From assembly GCA_036513895.1 (NCBI GenBank), contig DATBYF010000059.1:46464-110463 (forward strand): DNA of 64,000 nt, written 5' to 3'. Below, piece by piece: positions 50,316-59,467 of this stretch. The translations under genes and the position numbers were made by a program. Position 1 is the stretch's first letter. The number at the start of each line of letters is the position of its first letter. The notes under the pieces were generated by a model. It was not told where the DNA came from. It searched no databases and saw only the letters and a program-made list of their open reading frames with translations. The DNA comes from Palsa-147 sp036513895 (GTDB lineage Bacteria; Acidobacteriota; Terriglobia; Acidiferrales; UBA7541).

Positions 50316-53300
50316 ATGAGTGACAGAACACAACGCCGGCAGGCTCTTTTTGACGCGCTCGAGAGGCGAATTCTCGTCCTCGACGGCGCCATGGGGACTA
50401 TGGTGCAGCAACAGAACCTCTCCGCCGCGGACTTCGGAGGGTCGTTCCTTGAAGGCTGCAACGAAGTGCTGGTGCGGACGCGGCCGGACGTGATTCTTGG
50501 CATCCATCGAGGCTACCTCGAAGCCGGCGCGGATATCATCGAGACAGATTCGTTCGGCAGCACTCGTATCGTTCTCGCGGAGTACGGGCTCGAAAACGAA
50601 ACTGTGGAGCTGAATCGCAAAGCGGCCGAGCTCGCGCGACAGGCAGCCGATGAATATTCAACGCCGGAGCGGCCGCGCTGGGTGGCGGGCTCGATCGGCC
50701 CAACCACAAAAGCGATTTCCGTTACCGGCGGCGTGACCTTCGATCAGTTGCGCGAAAATTTCTACGAACAGGGGAAGGCGCTGGTCGAGGGCGGCGCAGA
50801 CATTCTGGTGATCGAAACGAGCCAGGACACGCGCAACATCAAAGCGGCGTTGCTGGGAATCGAGCGGGCGAAAAAGGAACTGGGCTTCGATATTCCCGTG
50901 ATGGTTTCGGGCACGATCGAGCCGATGGGAACGATGCTCGCGGGTCAAACAATTGACGCTTTGTGGTCATCCATATCCAATGCGAAATTGCTTTCGATCG
51001 GTCTGAACTGCGCCACCGGGCCGGAATTCATGACGGATCACATTCGCACGCTCAGCGAAATCGCGTCGACGCGAGTATCGTGCTATCCAAACGCTGGCTT
51101 GCCGCGGGAGGACGGCACGTATCTGGAATCGCCCGAAACTCTCACGACGCAACTGGCGCGATTTGTGGATCATGGTTGGTTGAACATCGTGGGCGGCTGC
51201 TGCGGTACCACACCAGCTCACATCAAAGCGCTGGCGGCGATGGTGAAAGGCAAAGAGCCGCGTCGTGTTCCGGCGCCCAAACATCAGGCGCTTTATTCGG
51301 GTATTGAACTCGTGGAAGCAGACGACTCGAACCGGCCGCTTCTGGTGGGCGAGCGGACGAACGTGATCGGCTCGCGGGCATTCAAAGATCTCGTCAACGC
51401 TGAGAAATGGGAAGAGGCCGGCGAAATTGCCCGGCGCCAGGTGCGCAATGGCGCGCAAGTGATTGACGTCTGCCTGCAAAGCAGCGAACGCGACGAAGCA
51501 AAAGATATTCCGCCGTTTTACGAGAGCCTCATCCGCAAGACCAAGGCGCCCATCATGATTGACACTACCGATCCGGCGTCGGTGGAACTCGCGCTCACCT
51601 ACTGCCAGGGCAAGAGCATCATCAACTCGATCAATCTTGAGGATGGCGAAGATAAGTTCGAGCGCATCTGCCCGCTTGCGCGCGCATTCGGTGCCGCGCT
51701 TGTGGTTGGCTGCATTGACGAAGACAAATTGCAAGCGCAGGCGTTCACGCGCGAACGGAAGCTTGCCGTCGCTGAGCGCTCGGTTCGGTTGCTTGAGACG
51801 AAATATGGCATCCCGGTCGAGAACGCCATCATTGATCCGCTGGTTTTCCCGTGCGCCACTGGCGATGAGAACTACATTGGCGGCGCCGTGGAAACGATCG
51901 AAGCGATTCGCCTGATCAAAGAAAAGATTCCCGGCGTGAAAACGATTCTGGGAATTTCGAATATCTCGTTTGGTCTTCCGGCATCGGCGCGCGAAGTGGT
52001 TAACTCCGTTTTTCTCTACTACTGCACGAAAGCAGGCCTCGATCTGGCCATTGTGAATACGGAAAAAATCGAACGCTTCGCTTCCATTCCCGAAGAAGAG
52101 CGGCGCCTTGCGGAAAATCTGCTGTTCAACACGCCGCCTGCCGACGTTCCGGGCACGCATCCGCACGCCGCCGCGCTCGAAGCGGTTCCTGATGATTGGC
52201 GACAGCAGAGCCGTGAGCAGAAAATCGCCGTCAATCAATTTCACATCGCGGCCGTCACCGACCATTTTCGAACCACGAAGAAAGTGAAGAAACTCGCCGC
52301 GGACTTGCCGCTCGATCAGCGCCTCGCGACGTACATCATTGAAGGCAGCCAGGACGGCCTGATTGCCGATCTCGACCTCAAGCTCGCCGAAAATAAATCG
52401 CCGCTCGAAATCATCAATGGCCCGCTCATGACCGGCATGACCGAAGTCGGGCGGCTCTTCAACAACAACGAGCTTATCGTCGCGGAAGTGCTGCAGTCGG
52501 CCGAGTCCATGAAGAAAGCGGTGAGCCATCTCGAGCGGTTCATGGAGAAATCCGAAACTAGCCGGCGCGGAAAAATCGTGCTGGCCACGGTGAAGGGAGA
52601 CGTCCACGACATCGGGAAAAATCTCGTGGAAATCATTCTTTCGAATAATGGCTACGAAGTGGTGAATCTGGGCATCAAAGTTCCGCCGGAAGAATTGATC
52701 CACGCCTGCCAGGAGCATTCGCCCGACGCCATCGGGCTCTCCGGCTTGCTGGTGAAAAGCGCGCAGCAAATGGTGATCACGGCGGGCGATCTTCGCGATG
52801 CTGGTATCGAGTTGCCGCTGCTTGTGGGCGGCGCGGCGCTTTCCGATAAATTCACGCGATCGAAAATTGCGCCGAGCTACGCGGGTTTGACGCTTTACGC
52901 CAAAGACGCAATGACCGGGCTGCGCCTGATGAACGAAATCATGGATCCTTCGCAGCGCGAACAGTTGACGGTCTCGGTTACTGCGACGATGGCGTCGCCA
53001 TCCGGCAACGGTGCCGAGCCGGCTCGAGTTGCCGTAGGCGAAGCGCGCAGCTCGCGCTTGCGCACCGATATTCCCATTCCGCCGGCGCCGTATCTCGATC
53101 GCAAGGCTCGCACTTTGCCGATGCTCGCGGAAATCTGGACGTACATCAATCCTTACATGCTGTACGGCCGCAATCTCGGTTTCAAAGGCAATTTTGCTAA
53201 TGCGCTTCACGAACGCGACGCGCTCGCGCTGGAACTTTTTCACAAGATGGAAGAAGTGAAGCACGACGTGGCGAAATGGTTGAAGCCGCGCGCCGTCTGG

Positions 53301-53912
53301 CAATTTCTCGAAGCCGAACGCGACGGAAATTCAATTCACTTATATTCGCCAGGTGCTGCCGCTCCAATTCATACGTTCCGCTTCGGCCGCCAAGCGAAAA
53401 CCGATGGCCTCTGCCTCAGCGATTACGTTCTCGACGCCGAAGAGGGACGCCGCGATCACATCGTTCTTTTCGTGGTGACAGCGGGCGAAAATGTGCGCGA
53501 GCGTGTGGAAGAAGCGAAAGTTGCTGGCGAATATTTCAAAGCTCACGCCACGCAAGCGCTCGCAACTGAGACCGCGGAAGCATGCGCCGAATGGCTCCAT
53601 CGCCGGATTCGCGAAGAATGGGGATTCCCTGATCCGCCCGCGATGACGATGCAGGAGCGATTCACTTCGAAATATCGCGGCAAGCGTTATAGTTTTGGCT
53701 ACGGCGCGTGCCCCAACATGGACGATCAACAGGGCATCTGGAAGCTGCTGCATCCGGAAGAAATCGGCGTTCATCTCACCGAGGGAATGATGATGGAGCC
53801 GGAGGCGAGCGTCAGCGCGCTTGTTTTCCATCATCCGGATTGCGCTTACTTCACGGTGAGCGAAGAAATCGAATCGGTGCCGGCTAAACTCGATCCCGTA
53901 GAATCGTTCTAG
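50316..53912 (+). CDS. metH: Cobalamin-dependent methionine synthase
   Basis: A 1198-residue four-module enzyme that moves a methyl group from methyl-tetrahydrofolate via cobalamin to homocysteine. The homocysteine module ends in VGGCCGTTPAHIKAL with zinc cysteines. The folate module begins around residue 330 (LLVGERTNVIGSRAFKDL). The cobalamin module has the ligand His in GDVHDIGKN (about residue 763). The activation (SAM-binding) domain has YRGKRYSFGYGACPNMDDQ near the end. Length is standard. No metE is seen. The start ATG has no strong ribosome binding site. Confidence 0.97.
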   Translation: MSDRTQRRQALFDALERRILVLDGAMGTMVQQQNLSAADFGGSFLEGCNEVLVRTRPDVILGIHRGYLEAGADIIETDSFGSTRIVLAEYGLENETVELNRKAAELARQAADEYSTPERPRWVAGSIGPTTKAISVTGGVTFDQLRENFYEQGKALVEGGADILVIETSQDTRNIKAALLGIERAKKELGFDIPVMVSGTIEPMGTMLAGQTIDALWSSISNAKLLSIGLNCATGPEFMTDHIRTLSEIASTRVSCYPNAGLPREDGTYLESPETLTTQLARFVDHGWLNIVGGCCGTTPAHIKALAAMVKGKEPRRVPAPKHQALYSGIELVEADDSNRPLLVGERTNVIGSRAFKDLVNAEKWEEAGEIARRQVRNGAQVIDVCLQSSERDEAKDIPPFYESLIRKTKAPIMIDTTDPASVELALTYCQGKSIINSINLEDGEDKFERICPLARAFGAALVVGCIDEDKLQAQAFTRERKLAVAERSVRLLETKYGIPVENAIIDPLVFPCATGDENYIGGAVETIEAIRLIKEKIPGVKTILGISNISFGLPASAREVVNSVFLYYCTKAGLDLAIVNTEKIERFASIPEEERRLAENLLFNTPPADVPGTHPHAAALEAVPDDWRQQSREQKIAVNQFHIAAVTDHFRTTKKVKKLAADLPLDQRLATYIIEGSQDGLIADLDLKLAENKSPLEIINGPLMTGMTEVGRLFNNNELIVAEVLQSAESMKKAVSHLERFMEKSETSRRGKIVLATVKGDVHDIGKNLVEIILSNNGYEVVNLGIKVPPEELIHACQEHSPDAIGLSGLLVKSAQQMVITAGDLRDAGIELPLLVGGAALSDKFTRSKIAPSYAGLTLYAKDAMTGLRLMNEIMDPSQREQLTVSVTATMASPSGNGAEPARVAVGEARSSRLRTDIPIPPAPYLDRKARTLPMLAEIWTYINPYMLYGRNLGFKGNFANALHERDALALELFHKMEEVKHDVAKWLKPRAVWQFLEAERDGNSIHLYSPGAAAPIHTFRFGRQAKTDGLCLSDYVLDAEEGRRDHIVLFVVTAGENVRERVEEAKVAGEYFKAHATQALATETAEACAEWLHRRIREEWGFPDPPAMTMQERFTSKYRGKRYSFGYGACPNMDDQQGIWKLLHPEEIGVHLTEGMMMEPEASVSALVFHHPDCAYFTVSEEIESVPAKLDPVESF

Positions 53913-53965
53913 ATCGCAATGCGCGGCGTCTTGCATTTATTCCCTCGCCGCCGGAAAATTGCGGC

Positions 53966-54514
53966 ATGGCACATGAATTCAGCACGTCGTACATTCAGGA
54001 TTCGCTCAGCCTCTTCCGCTATTACAAGCGGCTCGCCGAACGAGCCATGGAACAAGCTCCCGATGATGCGCTTTTCGCGTCGCTCGACGCGGAATCAAAT
54101 TCCATCGCGGTAATTGTCAAGCACATGTCGGGCAACATGCGTTCGCGCTGGACGGACTTTCTTACTTCCGACGGCGAGAAGCCCGATCGCAATCGCGATT
54201 CTGAATTCGAAACTCCGCCGACTACTCGGGGCGAGCTGCTTGAAAAATGGGAAGAAGGGTGGGGCTACCTATTTGCCGCGCTTGAACCGCTGGGCGATGA
54301 GGACACTGCGAGAACGGTGACGATTCGATCCGAGCCGCATTCCGTGATGCAAGCGATCAATCGCCAGGTCGCGCATTACTCTTATCATATCGGGCAGATT
54401 GTGTTTCTTGCGAAGCATTTCGCTGGCGGCAATTGGCGCGCGATCACTGTGCCTCGCGGCAAATCTACGCAATTCACCGCTGATGTGAAGGAAGGGCGAG
54501 CGTCGCAGCGGTAA
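53966..54514 (+). CDS. DUF1572 (DinB-superfamily) protein
   Basis: A 182-residue four-helix DinB-like protein. HMSGNMRSRWTDFLTSDGEKPDRN and VAHYSYHIGQIVFLAKHF are the DUF1572 blocks; the histidines there would form a metal site. Relatives act as thiol-dependent hydrolases or transferases, but this subgroup is uncharacterised. It lies 54 bp past metH on the same strand and could be cotranscribed. No ribosome binding site is clear before ATG 53966. Confidence 0.82.
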   Translation: MAHEFSTSYIQDSLSLFRYYKRLAERAMEQAPDDALFASLDAESNSIAVIVKHMSGNMRSRWTDFLTSDGEKPDRNRDSEFETPPTTRGELLEKWEEGWGYLFAALEPLGDEDTARTVTIRSEPHSVMQAINRQVAHYSYHIGQIVFLAKHFAGGNWRAITVPRGKSTQFTADVKEGRASQR

Positions 54515-54566
54515 TGGGCGTGGCGCTAATAGGCGCTACGCTCGCGAATGCTCGCTTCCGCCCTCG

Positions 54567-55610
54567 CTATTTCTTCTTCGGCGGGAGATATTTTTTATCG
54601 ATGCTCGCCACGACGACGTAATTCGGGTCCACCATCTCCGTCAAATGCGTTTTGCCGACCTGCGAAAGCAATTCGTACGCATCGAGCTCGGAGAGGCCGT
54701 AATCGGCGTGAATCCACGAGACAAGTTGCGTGAACGCAATGCGCAATGCATCGTCCACCGGCCGGTAAATTCCCGCAGCCATGATTTCGTGCTCGTTTTC
54801 GAAGCGCGGCCATTCAATCGCCTTGCCCTTAATCAGCCGCACGCGCAGACGAACTTTCAGAGGCACCTCGATCGCCGTGCCCGCCACTTCGCCATCGCCC
54901 ATCGCTGCGTGGCCGTCGCCCATGTAGAGCAGCGCGCCCGGCACATTCACCGGCAAGTAGAGCGTGTTGCCGACGCTGACTTCGGGCGCGTCCATATTTC
55001 CGCCGAACTCCGCCGGCACGACCGAGCTGCGAACTTCACCGTCCGATGGCGCCACGCCGATGCAACCGAGGAAAATGTGAAGCGCGATGGTTGTCGAGAA
55101 ATCTGAATCGAGCGCGTGGAAGGTGGCGGTGTTGGACGCGTGGTCAATCGGATAAAACCAAATGCGCTCCGGCAGCGGCGGATTCAGCATGGGCGTGTAA
55201 TTCGTAGAATTCAGCGCGCCGAATCCTGGAGCAAACGCGCCAACGCCTTGAGTGCCGTTTACTTCGAGATTCAGAATGTCGATCGCTAGCGTGTCGCCGG
55301 GCTGCGCGCCATCAATTTGAAACGGGCCGGTTGGTGGATTGTCGCCCTTGACGAGGCTCAGCGGATCGCCGGGCTTCTTGATGACATCGCCGAAGCAATC
55401 GAGCGTGTTGGTTTCGAGAATGTCGCCCGAATGTAGATGCTCGACAGGCGGCGCGGGACCGTAAACATATTTCACCACGTCAATCGTGGCGTGATATTGC
55501 ACTACTCGCGCAGATGAGCCGTCGGCGTTGCTGCTTTGCGCAAACGCAATCGCTGGCGCGCAGAGCGTCGCGGCCGTAACGGCAGTGAGCGGAATTAATT
55601 TTAGTCTCAT
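54567..55610 (-). CDS. Exported acetamidase/formamidase-family protein
   Basis: A 347-residue protein with a signal peptide (about 1-25, MRLKLIPLTAVTAATLCAP) and an FmdA/AmdA-type domain. The blocks AQPGDTLAIDILNLEVNGTQGVGAFAPGFG, FLGCIGVAPSDGEVRSSVV, GGNMDAPEVSVGNTLYLPV and LLYMGDGHAAMGDGEVAGTA include the family's conserved metal- and active-site positions. Family members hydrolyse short amides, but exported ones are poorly known, so the substrate is unknown. The GGHGN/GDGHA site is intact. It is an independent gene next to a serine hydrolase gene on the same strand. Confidence 0.88.
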   Translation of the reverse strand: MRLKLIPLTAVTAATLCAPAIAFAQSSNADGSSARVVQYHATIDVVKYVYGPAPPVEHLHSGDILETNTLDCFGDVIKKPGDPLSLVKGDNPPTGPFQIDGAQPGDTLAIDILNLEVNGTQGVGAFAPGFGALNSTNYTPMLNPPLPERIWFYPIDHASNTATFHALDSDFSTTIALHIFLGCIGVAPSDGEVRSSVVPAEFGGNMDAPEVSVGNTLYLPVNVPGALLYMGDGHAAMGDGEVAGTAIEVPLKVRLRVRLIKGKAIEWPRFENEHEIMAAGIYRPVDDALRIAFTQLVSWIHADYGLSELDAYELLSQVGKTHLTEMVDPNYVVVASIDKKYLPPKKK

Positions 55611-55692
55611 GGGCGTCCTTTCGTTCGAGTAACGTCCGTTCTTTCGGATAAATCGATGCTCGATGCGCTCGAAGCGCGATGTGGAAATGCAT

Positions 55693-56853
55693 CTATTGCT
55701 TTTTTTGTTCTGCGTCGCTGCTCAAAAGTATTTTCATCACATCAGTGGCGAGTGGTCCGGCGTCCAGGGAATCCATGTTTATCAGCACGATCACACCGAG
55801 ACGCTTTTCAGGCACAAGCATCATCATCGTGGCAGTTCCTTGCTGGCCGCCGCTGTGGCCGACGTCCAAAACGCCCAACGAGTGGCCAGTGCCCCATCCG
55901 AGTGCATAGCCGCTCGTTGAACCATCTGCGGCCTTTTGCGGAGTCCACATGACGTCGCGGGTCGCGCGCGCGACCAATCGATCATTTAGAATCGCGATTT
56001 CAAATCGCGCCATGTCGTCCGCCGAGGAAAGCCATCCGCCGCCGGGAATTTTGTAACTCGAATCCATAAATTCCGCGTTCTGAACGGCGCCCGATTTGTC
56101 CTTCGTGTAAAATCTTGTGCGATTGTGAATGATGGCGAAGCGATCGTCCGCTCGCGTGTGAGTCATGCCGGCGGGCTCGAAAATATGCTCGCGAATGTAA
56201 TCCACATATTTTTCGCCGGATGCGCCTTCAATCGCGCAGCCGACCAGCGTGTAACCCATCGTCGAATAATTAAATTTTGTGCCGGGCTGCGCGACTAGAG
56301 GATCGTTCGCGAAAAACTGAATGCCTGCGGTGATCGTATCGTCGAAGTGACGCGTATTCCCGATTTCAGGATCATCCTGCGTGCCGGACTTGTAATGACG
56401 GATGCCACCGAGGTGGCCTAGCAGCTCGCGTGTTGTGATCGGCCATTGTTTCTGCGGGAATGCGGGACAATATTTTTGGATGGGAGCGTCGAGGTCCAGC
56501 TTCTTTTGTTCCCAAAGTTGCATCGCGCCCGTAGCGGTAATCGGCTTTGAGATTGAGCCGAGGCGGTAGAGCGTGGCCGACGTGGCAGCGACGTGATTCT
56601 CCAGATCCGCGAAACCAAAACCTGATGACCACACAAATTCGCCATTCTCGACCACTGCGACTGAAATTCCTGGGGCGTGGGATGACGCCATAAATTTCGA
56701 AATCACTGATTCAATCTGCTTCTGCTGCTCAGAACTAAGCTTTGCCTCTTGCGCAATTACGATCTGCGTCGTCGTGCCTACGACTACGAGCGCAACGATT
56801 ACCAAAAATGCCAAATATTTATTTTTCATCAAGTAGTCGCATCGCAGAGGCAT
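55693..56853 (-). CDS. Serine hydrolase (class C beta-lactamase/DD-peptidase-like)
   Basis: A 386-residue protein with a signal-anchor (about 10-34, NKYLAFLVIVALVVVGT). SxxK is S100-ISK103 in YRLGSISKPIT, the YxN motif reads Y-S-T in KFNYSTMGYTLVG, and the third motif HSG is in VGHSGGQQG. The replaced Asn suggests an esterase or peptidase in place of a beta-lactamase. ATG 56853 is fixed by AAGGAGG at 4 nt, giving a nine-residue extension before the membrane segment. It ends 83 bp before the start of the formamidase-like gene, with which it may be cotranscribed. Confidence 0.9.
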   Translation of the reverse strand: MPLRCDYLMKNKYLAFLVIVALVVVGTTTQIVIAQEAKLSSEQQKQIESVISKFMASSHAPGISVAVVENGEFVWSSGFGFADLENHVAATSATLYRLGSISKPITATGAMQLWEQKKLDLDAPIQKYCPAFPQKQWPITTRELLGHLGGIRHYKSGTQDDPEIGNTRHFDDTITAGIQFFANDPLVAQPGTKFNYSTMGYTLVGCAIEGASGEKYVDYIREHIFEPAGMTHTRADDRFAIIHNRTRFYTKDKSGAVQNAEFMDSSYKIPGGGWLSSADDMARFEIAILNDRLVARATRDVMWTPQKAADGSTSGYALGWGTGHSLGVLDVGHSGGQQGTATMMMLVPEKRLGVIVLINMDSLDAGPLATDVMKILLSSDAEQKKQ

Positions 56854-56937
56854 TTTTCCTCCTTCGGAAGTGACTTGATTCGGCGCCCAGTATAAGTCTT
56901 AATGTCTTTTGTTGGCTGCATCACAGCGGAGGAAATT

Positions 56938-57252
56938 ATGCCGTGGTATGTGTATCTCGCTCACTTCTTCGGAGGCGCTTTTCTGGTGAACGCCGTTCCG
57001 CACTTCACTTGCGGGGTGACCGGCCGGCCGTTTCCGTCTCCGTTCGCTTCGCCTCCGGGCAAAGGTTTGTCCTCGCCGCTCGTCAACGTGATATGGGGCA
57101 GCTTCAACTTCGCGATTGCATATCTGCTTGTGTACCGCGTAGGAGAGTTCGACCTACATCAAGCAATAAATGTTCTCGTCCTCGCAGCTGGCGGCCTATT
57201 GATGGGAATTCAGCTGGCTACCTGGTTTGGCCGTTCTTCCCAGGGCCGGTAG
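56938..57252 (+). CDS. Conserved hypothetical membrane protein
   Basis: A 104-residue protein with three hydrophobic segments. The region LVNAVPHFTCGVTGRPFPSP-FASPPGKGLSSPLVN is a pattern I have met in many bacterial small membrane proteins without a known role. ATG 56938 is preferred to 56902, since GGAGG lies 5 nt before it. It is divergent from the serine hydrolase gene and lies 68 bp before the UBP zinc-finger gene. Confidence 0.7.
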   Translation: MPWYVYLAHFFGGAFLVNAVPHFTCGVTGRPFPSPFASPPGKGLSSPLVNVIWGSFNFAIAYLLVYRVGEFDLHQAINVLVLAAGGLLMGIQLATWFGRSSQGR

Positions 57253-57320
57253 TGTCGCAATTTGAAAAAGGGCTCCTCGACCCGAGACCGTGTACGATTC
57301 TACGCTGGGAGGTGAAATCC

Positions 57321-57587
57321 ATGGCGACGGCTACAGGCTGCAAGCATCTCAGTGAAATTCGAGACGTCAAGCCCAGCGGCAAGGGCTGCAAGGAATGCTT
57401 GGAGATGGGCGACACGTGGGTCCATCTGCGGTTGTGCCTGATCTGCGGGCACGTCGGCTGCTGCGATTCTTCAAAGAACAAACATGCCACCAAGCATTTT
57501 CACGCGACGAAACACCCGATCATTCAATCCTTTGAGCCCGGTGAAAACTGGCGGTGGTGCTACGTAGATGAACTCATGATGGATTGA
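57321..57587 (+). CDS. UBP-type zinc-finger protein
   Basis: An 88-residue protein made of a single ubiquitin-hydrolase-type zinc finger (ZnF_UBP): GCKHL, KGCKECLEMGDTWVHLRLCLICGHVGCCDSSKNKHATKHFHATKHPIIQSF, i.e. CxxC (about 23-26), CxxCGHVGCC and three His. Bacterial stand-alone UBP fingers are common, but bacteria have no ubiquitin, and their role is unknown. GGGAGG lies 8 nt before ATG 57321. Confidence 0.88.
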   Translation: MATATGCKHLSEIRDVKPSGKGCKECLEMGDTWVHLRLCLICGHVGCCDSSKNKHATKHFHATKHPIIQSFEPGENWRWCYVDELMMD

Positions 57588-57658
57588 GCCGCGTGTCGAG
57601 CTGATGAAGGCAATTTGCCAACGCAGAATCACGACGCTATACAAAGGAGTATGACGCC

Positions 57659-58591
57659 ATGGGATCGAATGCTGGCGCTGCCGCTGGAACTCGCGATGCC
57701 TGGCCCGCACTGCCCCTAAAAGATTGGGAGAGCACGCGGGCCACACTGCACATGTGGACGCAGATGGCTGGGAAAATCCGCCTGGCGCTCAGCCCGAATA
57801 TCAATCATTGCTGGGGCGTTGCCCTTTACGTGAATTCGCGCGGCCTGACTACATCCGCAATTCCTTATGGGGATTCGTCGTTCGACATGCAATTCGATTT
57901 TATCGAACACCAATTGATCGTCACAAAAAATGACGGCGCCACGCGAACCATCGAACTCGGACCCAAATCCGTTGCTGATTTTTACGCCGAACTGAAAGCG
58001 ATGCTGGAATCGCTGGGCATCGACGTAAAAATCTGGCCGATGCCCGTGGAAATCGCGGATCCCATTCGGTTCGACCAGGATCACACTCACGCGTCCTACG
58101 ATCGCGAATATGTCGGCCGGTTCTGGCGCGTGCTCCTCTCTGCGGACGAGGTGCTCAAGGAATTTCGCGCGGATTTTATCGGCAAGGCCAGTCCCGTGCA
58201 TTTTTTCTGGGGCAGCTTCGATCTCGCCGCGACACGATTTTCCGGACGTCGCGCGCCGGAACGCCCGGGCGCCGATAAAGTCACCAAGGAGGCTTATTCG
58301 CACGAAGTGATCAGTGTGGGCTTTTGGCCGGGCAACGGCGAAGGCACCGATGCAGCCTTCTATGCCTACGCGGCGCCCGAGCCCGCCGGTTTTTCAACAG
58401 CGAAAATAATTCCCGCCGCCGCGTCCTACAACGCAAAAATGTCCGAATACTTCTTGCCCTACGACGAAGTGCGAAAATCAGCTTCACCGCGGCAAGCTCT
58501 GCTCGATTTTGCGGAGTCCACGTACGTCGCCGGAGCAACGCTGGGGAATTGGGATCGAGCGGCGTTAGAACGATCTCCGGCGGCAAAGTGA
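57659..58591 (+). CDS. DUF5996 family protein
   Basis: A 310-residue cytoplasmic protein of unknown function. Features: WPALPLKDWESTRATLHMWTQMAGKIRLALSP (first block), NHCWGVALYVNSRGLTTSAIPYG, and VHFFWGSFDLAATRFSGRRAP, which are the DUF5996 signature. AAAGGAG lies about 10 nt before the ATG. It follows the UBP gene by 71 bp in the same direction. Confidence 0.85.
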   Translation: MGSNAGAAAGTRDAWPALPLKDWESTRATLHMWTQMAGKIRLALSPNINHCWGVALYVNSRGLTTSAIPYGDSSFDMQFDFIEHQLIVTKNDGATRTIELGPKSVADFYAELKAMLESLGIDVKIWPMPVEIADPIRFDQDHTHASYDREYVGRFWRVLLSADEVLKEFRADFIGKASPVHFFWGSFDLAATRFSGRRAPERPGADKVTKEAYSHEVISVGFWPGNGEGTDAAFYAYAAPEPAGFSTAKIIPAAASYNAKMSEYFLPYDEVRKSASPRQALLDFAESTYVAGATLGNWDRAALERSPAAK

Positions 58592-58641
58592 GTGGCTCGG
58601 AGAAGTTTGCACAAAAATAAGAAGTTTGAACTCCCTGGCGA

Positions 58642-59151
58642 TCACGAAGATTTGCGAGCTGGATCGGTTAGGTCGAGTTCGAGGAAAGCCGTCCCAGGAA
58701 TTCGACTCTCGTAATAAGGAGCAATCGCGCGAAACCCGAGCTCCGCATAAAGCGCCCGCGCCGCCGTCATGTTCGGAAGCGTGTCGAGCCGAATCGCGCG
58801 ATACCCTGCCCGCCGCGCTTCACCCAAAGCTGCTTCAATCAGCCGCCTTCCCACCCCAGCGCCCCTCCACCTTGGACGCACGTACAACCGCTTCATCTCG
58901 CACACGCCATCACCCAGCGGCCGCATGGCCACGCACCCCGCAGCCTCATCGCCCGCGGAATCCCCCGCGAAAGCGAGCATCAATGCCCCCGCAGGCGCAG
59001 CATAGTCCCCAGGCAGGCCCGCCAACTGCTCCTCAAAGCCCTGGAAACCGAGGTCAAAGCCGAGCGAATCCCCATACTCGCGCATCAATTGGCGAGCCAA
59101 ATCGAGGTCCTTAAGCCCTAAAACCGTCCGAATCGTGGTTTCGGTAGCCAG
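58642..59151 (-). CDS. GNAT-family N-acetyltransferase (probable CTG start)
   Basis: About 169 residues. MKRLYVRPRWRGAGVGRRLIEAAL is the acetyl-CoA loop (RxxGxG/A) and NMTAARALYAELGFRAI the end. The usual canonical start, TTG 59100, drops the first beta strand. The frame is open above it and reads ATETTIRTVLGLKDLDLAR, a typical GNAT start, from a CTG at 59151 which has GAGG at 7 nt. I therefore extend it. The final ALYAELGF...YYESRIPGT is typical of amino-acid acetyltransferases; substrate unknown. Confidence 0.75.
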   Translation of the reverse strand: MATETTIRTVLGLKDLDLARQLMREYGDSLGFDLGFQGFEEQLAGLPGDYAAPAGALMLAFAGDSAGDEAAGCVAMRPLGDGVCEMKRLYVRPRWRGAGVGRRLIEAALGEARRAGYRAIRLDTLPNMTAARALYAELGFRAIAPYYESRIPGTAFLELDLTDPARKSS

Positions 59152-59404
59152 GTTCCCACCTCTGCAATGCCCGGAGACCAGCAGCCTGCTCCTACGCTGG
59201 AGCCTCCTTCAAGAGCCATATTGGCGAGCCCAAGCGCGCCACGCTCCCCGCCCGGCCCATGCCGTCCATCAGCCAAATCCTTTGAATCCTTCATCTTGCA
59301 GCCGGCATCTAATGAGTCAGCGATAATTTATCCGTCCCACTCTTAAACGGATAGCAACTATCAAAAGAATGCTTACCCGGCTGTAATCATAGAGCGGCTA
59401 TAGT

Positions 59405-59428
59405 GTAGTAGTAGTACCAAGGTACGAA
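59405..59428. promoter_or_regulatory. GTAC-centred dyad upstream of the HAD gene
   Basis: GTAGTAGTACC-AA-GGTAC (about 59407-59426), about 45 bp before the HAD phosphatase ATG. It shares GTAGTAGTAC with the region upstream of the PilZ gene at 43867. The rest of 59152-59467 shows nothing. Confidence 0.35.
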
Positions 59429-59467
59429 GCCGTTGTTATCCGCAATCGTAAGGAAGGAGCGTTCGAA

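Noticed and set aside
50967..53303. Minus-strand open frame of 778 codons antisense to metH
   Set aside because: It mirrors the metH codons, has no domain, and metH is certain; a typical high-GC shadow frame.
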